Under the pieces are notes generated by a model. That model was not told the DNA's origin and did no database searches. It saw only the letters and a list, made by a program, of their open reading frames with translations. From Erysipelotrichaceae bacterium (lineage in GTDB: Bacteria > Bacillota_I > Bacilli_A > RFN20 > CAG-826), in assembly GCA_015058945.1 (NCBI GenBank), contig SVBF01000001.1:1-64000 (forward strand): DNA of 64,000 nucleotides, read 5' to 3'. The position numbers and the translations under genes were made by a program. This document shows positions 60,446 through 64,000 of the stretch, one piece after another. Each line of letters opens with the position of its first letter. Position 1 is the stretch's first letter.

Positions 60446-60826
60446 ATGGTCAAGTTTTATAAGTGCATGAAGTGCGGCTCCGTCGTCGCCAAGCTCAACC
60501 CCATCGGCTGCGATCCCTCTTGCTGCGGGCAGACGATGGTGGAGCTTAAGGCGGGCGTCACCGACGCCGCGACGGAAAAGCATGTCCCCGTCGTCGCCGA
60601 GAAGGATGGCAAGGTCTATGTCCAGGTTGGCGAGGTCGCCCATCCGATGCTCGAGAACCACTTCATCGAGTGGGTTTACCTCCTCACCGACAAGGGCGGT
60701 TATTTCCATTTCCTTAAGCCGGGCGGCGAACCCAAGACCGTCTTCGCCTTGCTCGAGGATGAGGTGCCTCTGGAGGTCTATGAATATTGCAACCTCCACG
60801 GCCTATGGAAAGCCGACCTCGAATAG
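60446..60826 (+). CDS. Desulfoferrodoxin-type superoxide reductase
   Basis: A 126-residue iron protein that reduces superoxide to peroxide without making O2. The N-terminal desulforedoxin-like site is CMKC...CDPSCCG; the reaction-centre ligands follow in EKHVP (Glu, His), AHPMLENHFIEWV (His, His) and CNLHGLW (Cys, His). This is the two-centre (2Fe) form. RBS AAAGGAG. It fits the oxygen-sensitive metabolism implied by the pyruvate:ferredoxin oxidoreductase. Confidence 0.93.
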   Translation: MVKFYKCMKCGSVVAKLNPIGCDPSCCGQTMVELKAGVTDAATEKHVPVVAEKDGKVYVQVGEVAHPMLENHFIEWVYLLTDKGGYFHFLKPGGEPKTVFALLEDEVPLEVYEYCNLHGLWKADLE

Positions 60827-60840
60827 GGGTTAAAAGGATA

Positions 60841-60874
60841 AAGGACAGGGCGCGCCTAGACGCGTCCTTTTCTA
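60841..60874 (+). terminator. Terminator of the superoxide reductase gene
   Basis: AAGGAC...CGCG pairs with CGCGTCCTT (bulge AGGG), followed by TTTTCTATAT. Confidence 0.7.
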
Positions 60875-60949
60875 TATAAATATACGTGCGTATAGGCGCG
60901 CGTTTGGACCCTTGGAAAACACTTTTTTGAAATTGGTGAAAATTCCCTG

Positions 60950-60977
60950 TTGACTCACCCGTCGAAAGCGGTATGAT
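60950..60977 (+). promoter_or_regulatory. rRNA operon promoter P1
   Basis: TTGACT and TATGAT with 16-bp spacing, about 315 bp before 16S. Confidence 0.7.
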
Positions 60978-61087
60978 TTTGGGCACTGCGGAAAACGCGG
61001 TGCGTCGAATTGGACCCTTCCAAGACGGCGGAAATGCTTCCCTGAAGAGGCCCCAAAAAACTTCTTCAGAAAATAGTGCGAAAGTTC

Positions 61088-61116
61088 TTGACACTATGTA
61101 AGCGGAAGCATAAATT
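61088..61116 (+). promoter_or_regulatory. rRNA operon promoter P2
   Basis: Consensus TTGACA and TAAATT with 17-bp spacing, about 175 bp before 16S. Tandem promoters are usual for rRNA operons. Confidence 0.75.
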
Positions 61117-61168
61117 ATTCAAGCACGCGATTCAGGGAGACCTGAAATGCGAGCAGCAACGCGTGCCC

Positions 61169-61182
61169 TGATCTTTGAAAAC
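61169..61182 (+). promoter_or_regulatory. boxA-like antitermination element
   Basis: TGATCTTTGAAAAC lies before 16S; the same type of sequence (TGTTCTTTGAAAAC) lies in the 16S-23S spacer at about 62947. Such boxA elements bind NusB/S10. Confidence 0.65.
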
Positions 61183-61290
61183 TAAACAGATAGACAACAA
61201 ACACTTAACGTCGATTCTTTTGAATCAAAACACAACCAGATAATTTCAAGAGACTAGGTCAAATCAACATTGAGTAATCAAATTGATAAT

Positions 61291-62807
<1,517 letters not shown>

Positions 62808-63100
62808 CTAAGGAGAAAGTTTGCTGGACTCATCGAGTTCCAGCGGTACACATTAAAACCTACGACCTTAAGCCTCTTGAATTGGTTGTGAAGTTAAGCG
62901 TTGCCGAATCTGTTTAGTTTTGAGAGATCAGTTTCTCTCAGCTCCTTGTTCTTTGAAAACCGGATATTACAAAACATGTTCTTTCTGTTGTTGTTGCGAG
63001 AAGAGACTGGTTTCAGCCGAATCAAGCAAGGACAAGAAAATATGATCAAATAAGATCGTAACAAGACACAATTACTGAAAATAAGCCGATTTAACTTATG
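62808..63100 (+). other. 16S-23S spacer without tRNA genes
   Basis: About 290 nt with processing-stem sequences and a boxA (TGTTCTTTGAAAAC). No tRNA fold is present, unlike the Ile/Ala-containing spacers of many Bacilli. Confidence 0.75.

Positions 63101-64000
<900 letters not shown>

Noticed and set aside
62808-63100. tRNA-Ile/tRNA-Ala in the 16S-23S spacer
   Set aside because: No sequence there folds into a cloverleaf or carries the T-loop consensus.

Overview
The window looks like a chromosomal segment of an uncultured anaerobic, gut- or rumen-type member of the Bacilli, near the Erysipelotrichales/RF39/RFN20-like and Mollicutes-related lineages. The reasons are the 16S rRNA text, the gene orders gdpP-rplI-dnaB-walJ-rlmH and rapZ-whiA, pyruvate:ferredoxin oxidoreductase, a superoxide reductase, and many lipoproteins with Cys lipoboxes and Ser-rich linkers. 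UGA is used as a stop and no UGA-Trp was seen. The placement is by inference only; a 16S search would settle it. Core genes are fairly GC-rich. Several accessory genes are clearly more AT-rich.

Layout. 1-11.4 kb: envelope and secreted functions (two metallophosphoesterases, a lipase-like lipoprotein, an ArsB/NhaD-type transporter, a NERD protein, a six-repeat YCGP protein) plus a small double-glycine-leader peptide on the minus strand. 11.4-17.7 kb: a polyprenyl-glycan-type operon (two large GT-C-like membrane proteins, a UDP-galactopyranose-mutase-like flavoprotein, GtrA). 17.7-20.2 kb: a secreted endonuclease I lipoprotein and uridine kinase. 20.2-25.5 kb: gdpP, rplI, dnaB, walJ, rlmH. 25.5-29.0 kb: a HAD phosphatase, an azoreductase-like flavoprotein and membrane proteins.

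29.0-36.5 kb is the accessory region. It begins with the tmRNA gene (ssrA), whose tag ends in the unusual LARA. The tmRNA 3' end recurs three more times in more or less complete form. A 70-bp element ending in the tmRNA acceptor sequence occurs twice, each time about 970 bp after a tmRNA 3' end. The small units so defined carry a hypothetical gene, a YefM-YoeB toxin-antitoxin pair with a recognisable TGTACA operator, and, in a probable third unit, a DUF4160/DUF2442-HTH pair. One tmRNA copy is a 238-nt 3' fragment with compensatory base changes, so it came from a working tmRNA of another lineage. Next to it lie a WYL-regulator fragment, an orphan RelB-type antitoxin and a 38-residue acidic gene. 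I read this as a site-specific cargo hotspot at ssrA and as the most interesting system in the window; no integrase is encoded here.

36.5-60.9 kb returns to core metabolism and repair: nifJ, an esterase, a membrane-anchored spermidine-synthase-like protein, tRNA-Pro, nitroreductase, uvrA-lgt-trxB, rapZ-whiA, gap, pgk-tpiA, a Bax-inhibitor-1 protein and superoxide reductase. The usual gap-pgk-tpi cluster is interrupted by a lipoprotein and a BspA-type leucine-rich-repeat lipoprotein, the latter flanked by related hairpin repeats. 60.9-64 kb is the start of an rRNA operon (two promoters, 16S, spacer without tRNAs, partial 23S). Across the window at least nine genes have a -10 box 6-9 nt before the start codon and no Shine-Dalgarno sequence, suggesting that leaderless mRNAs are common in this organism.
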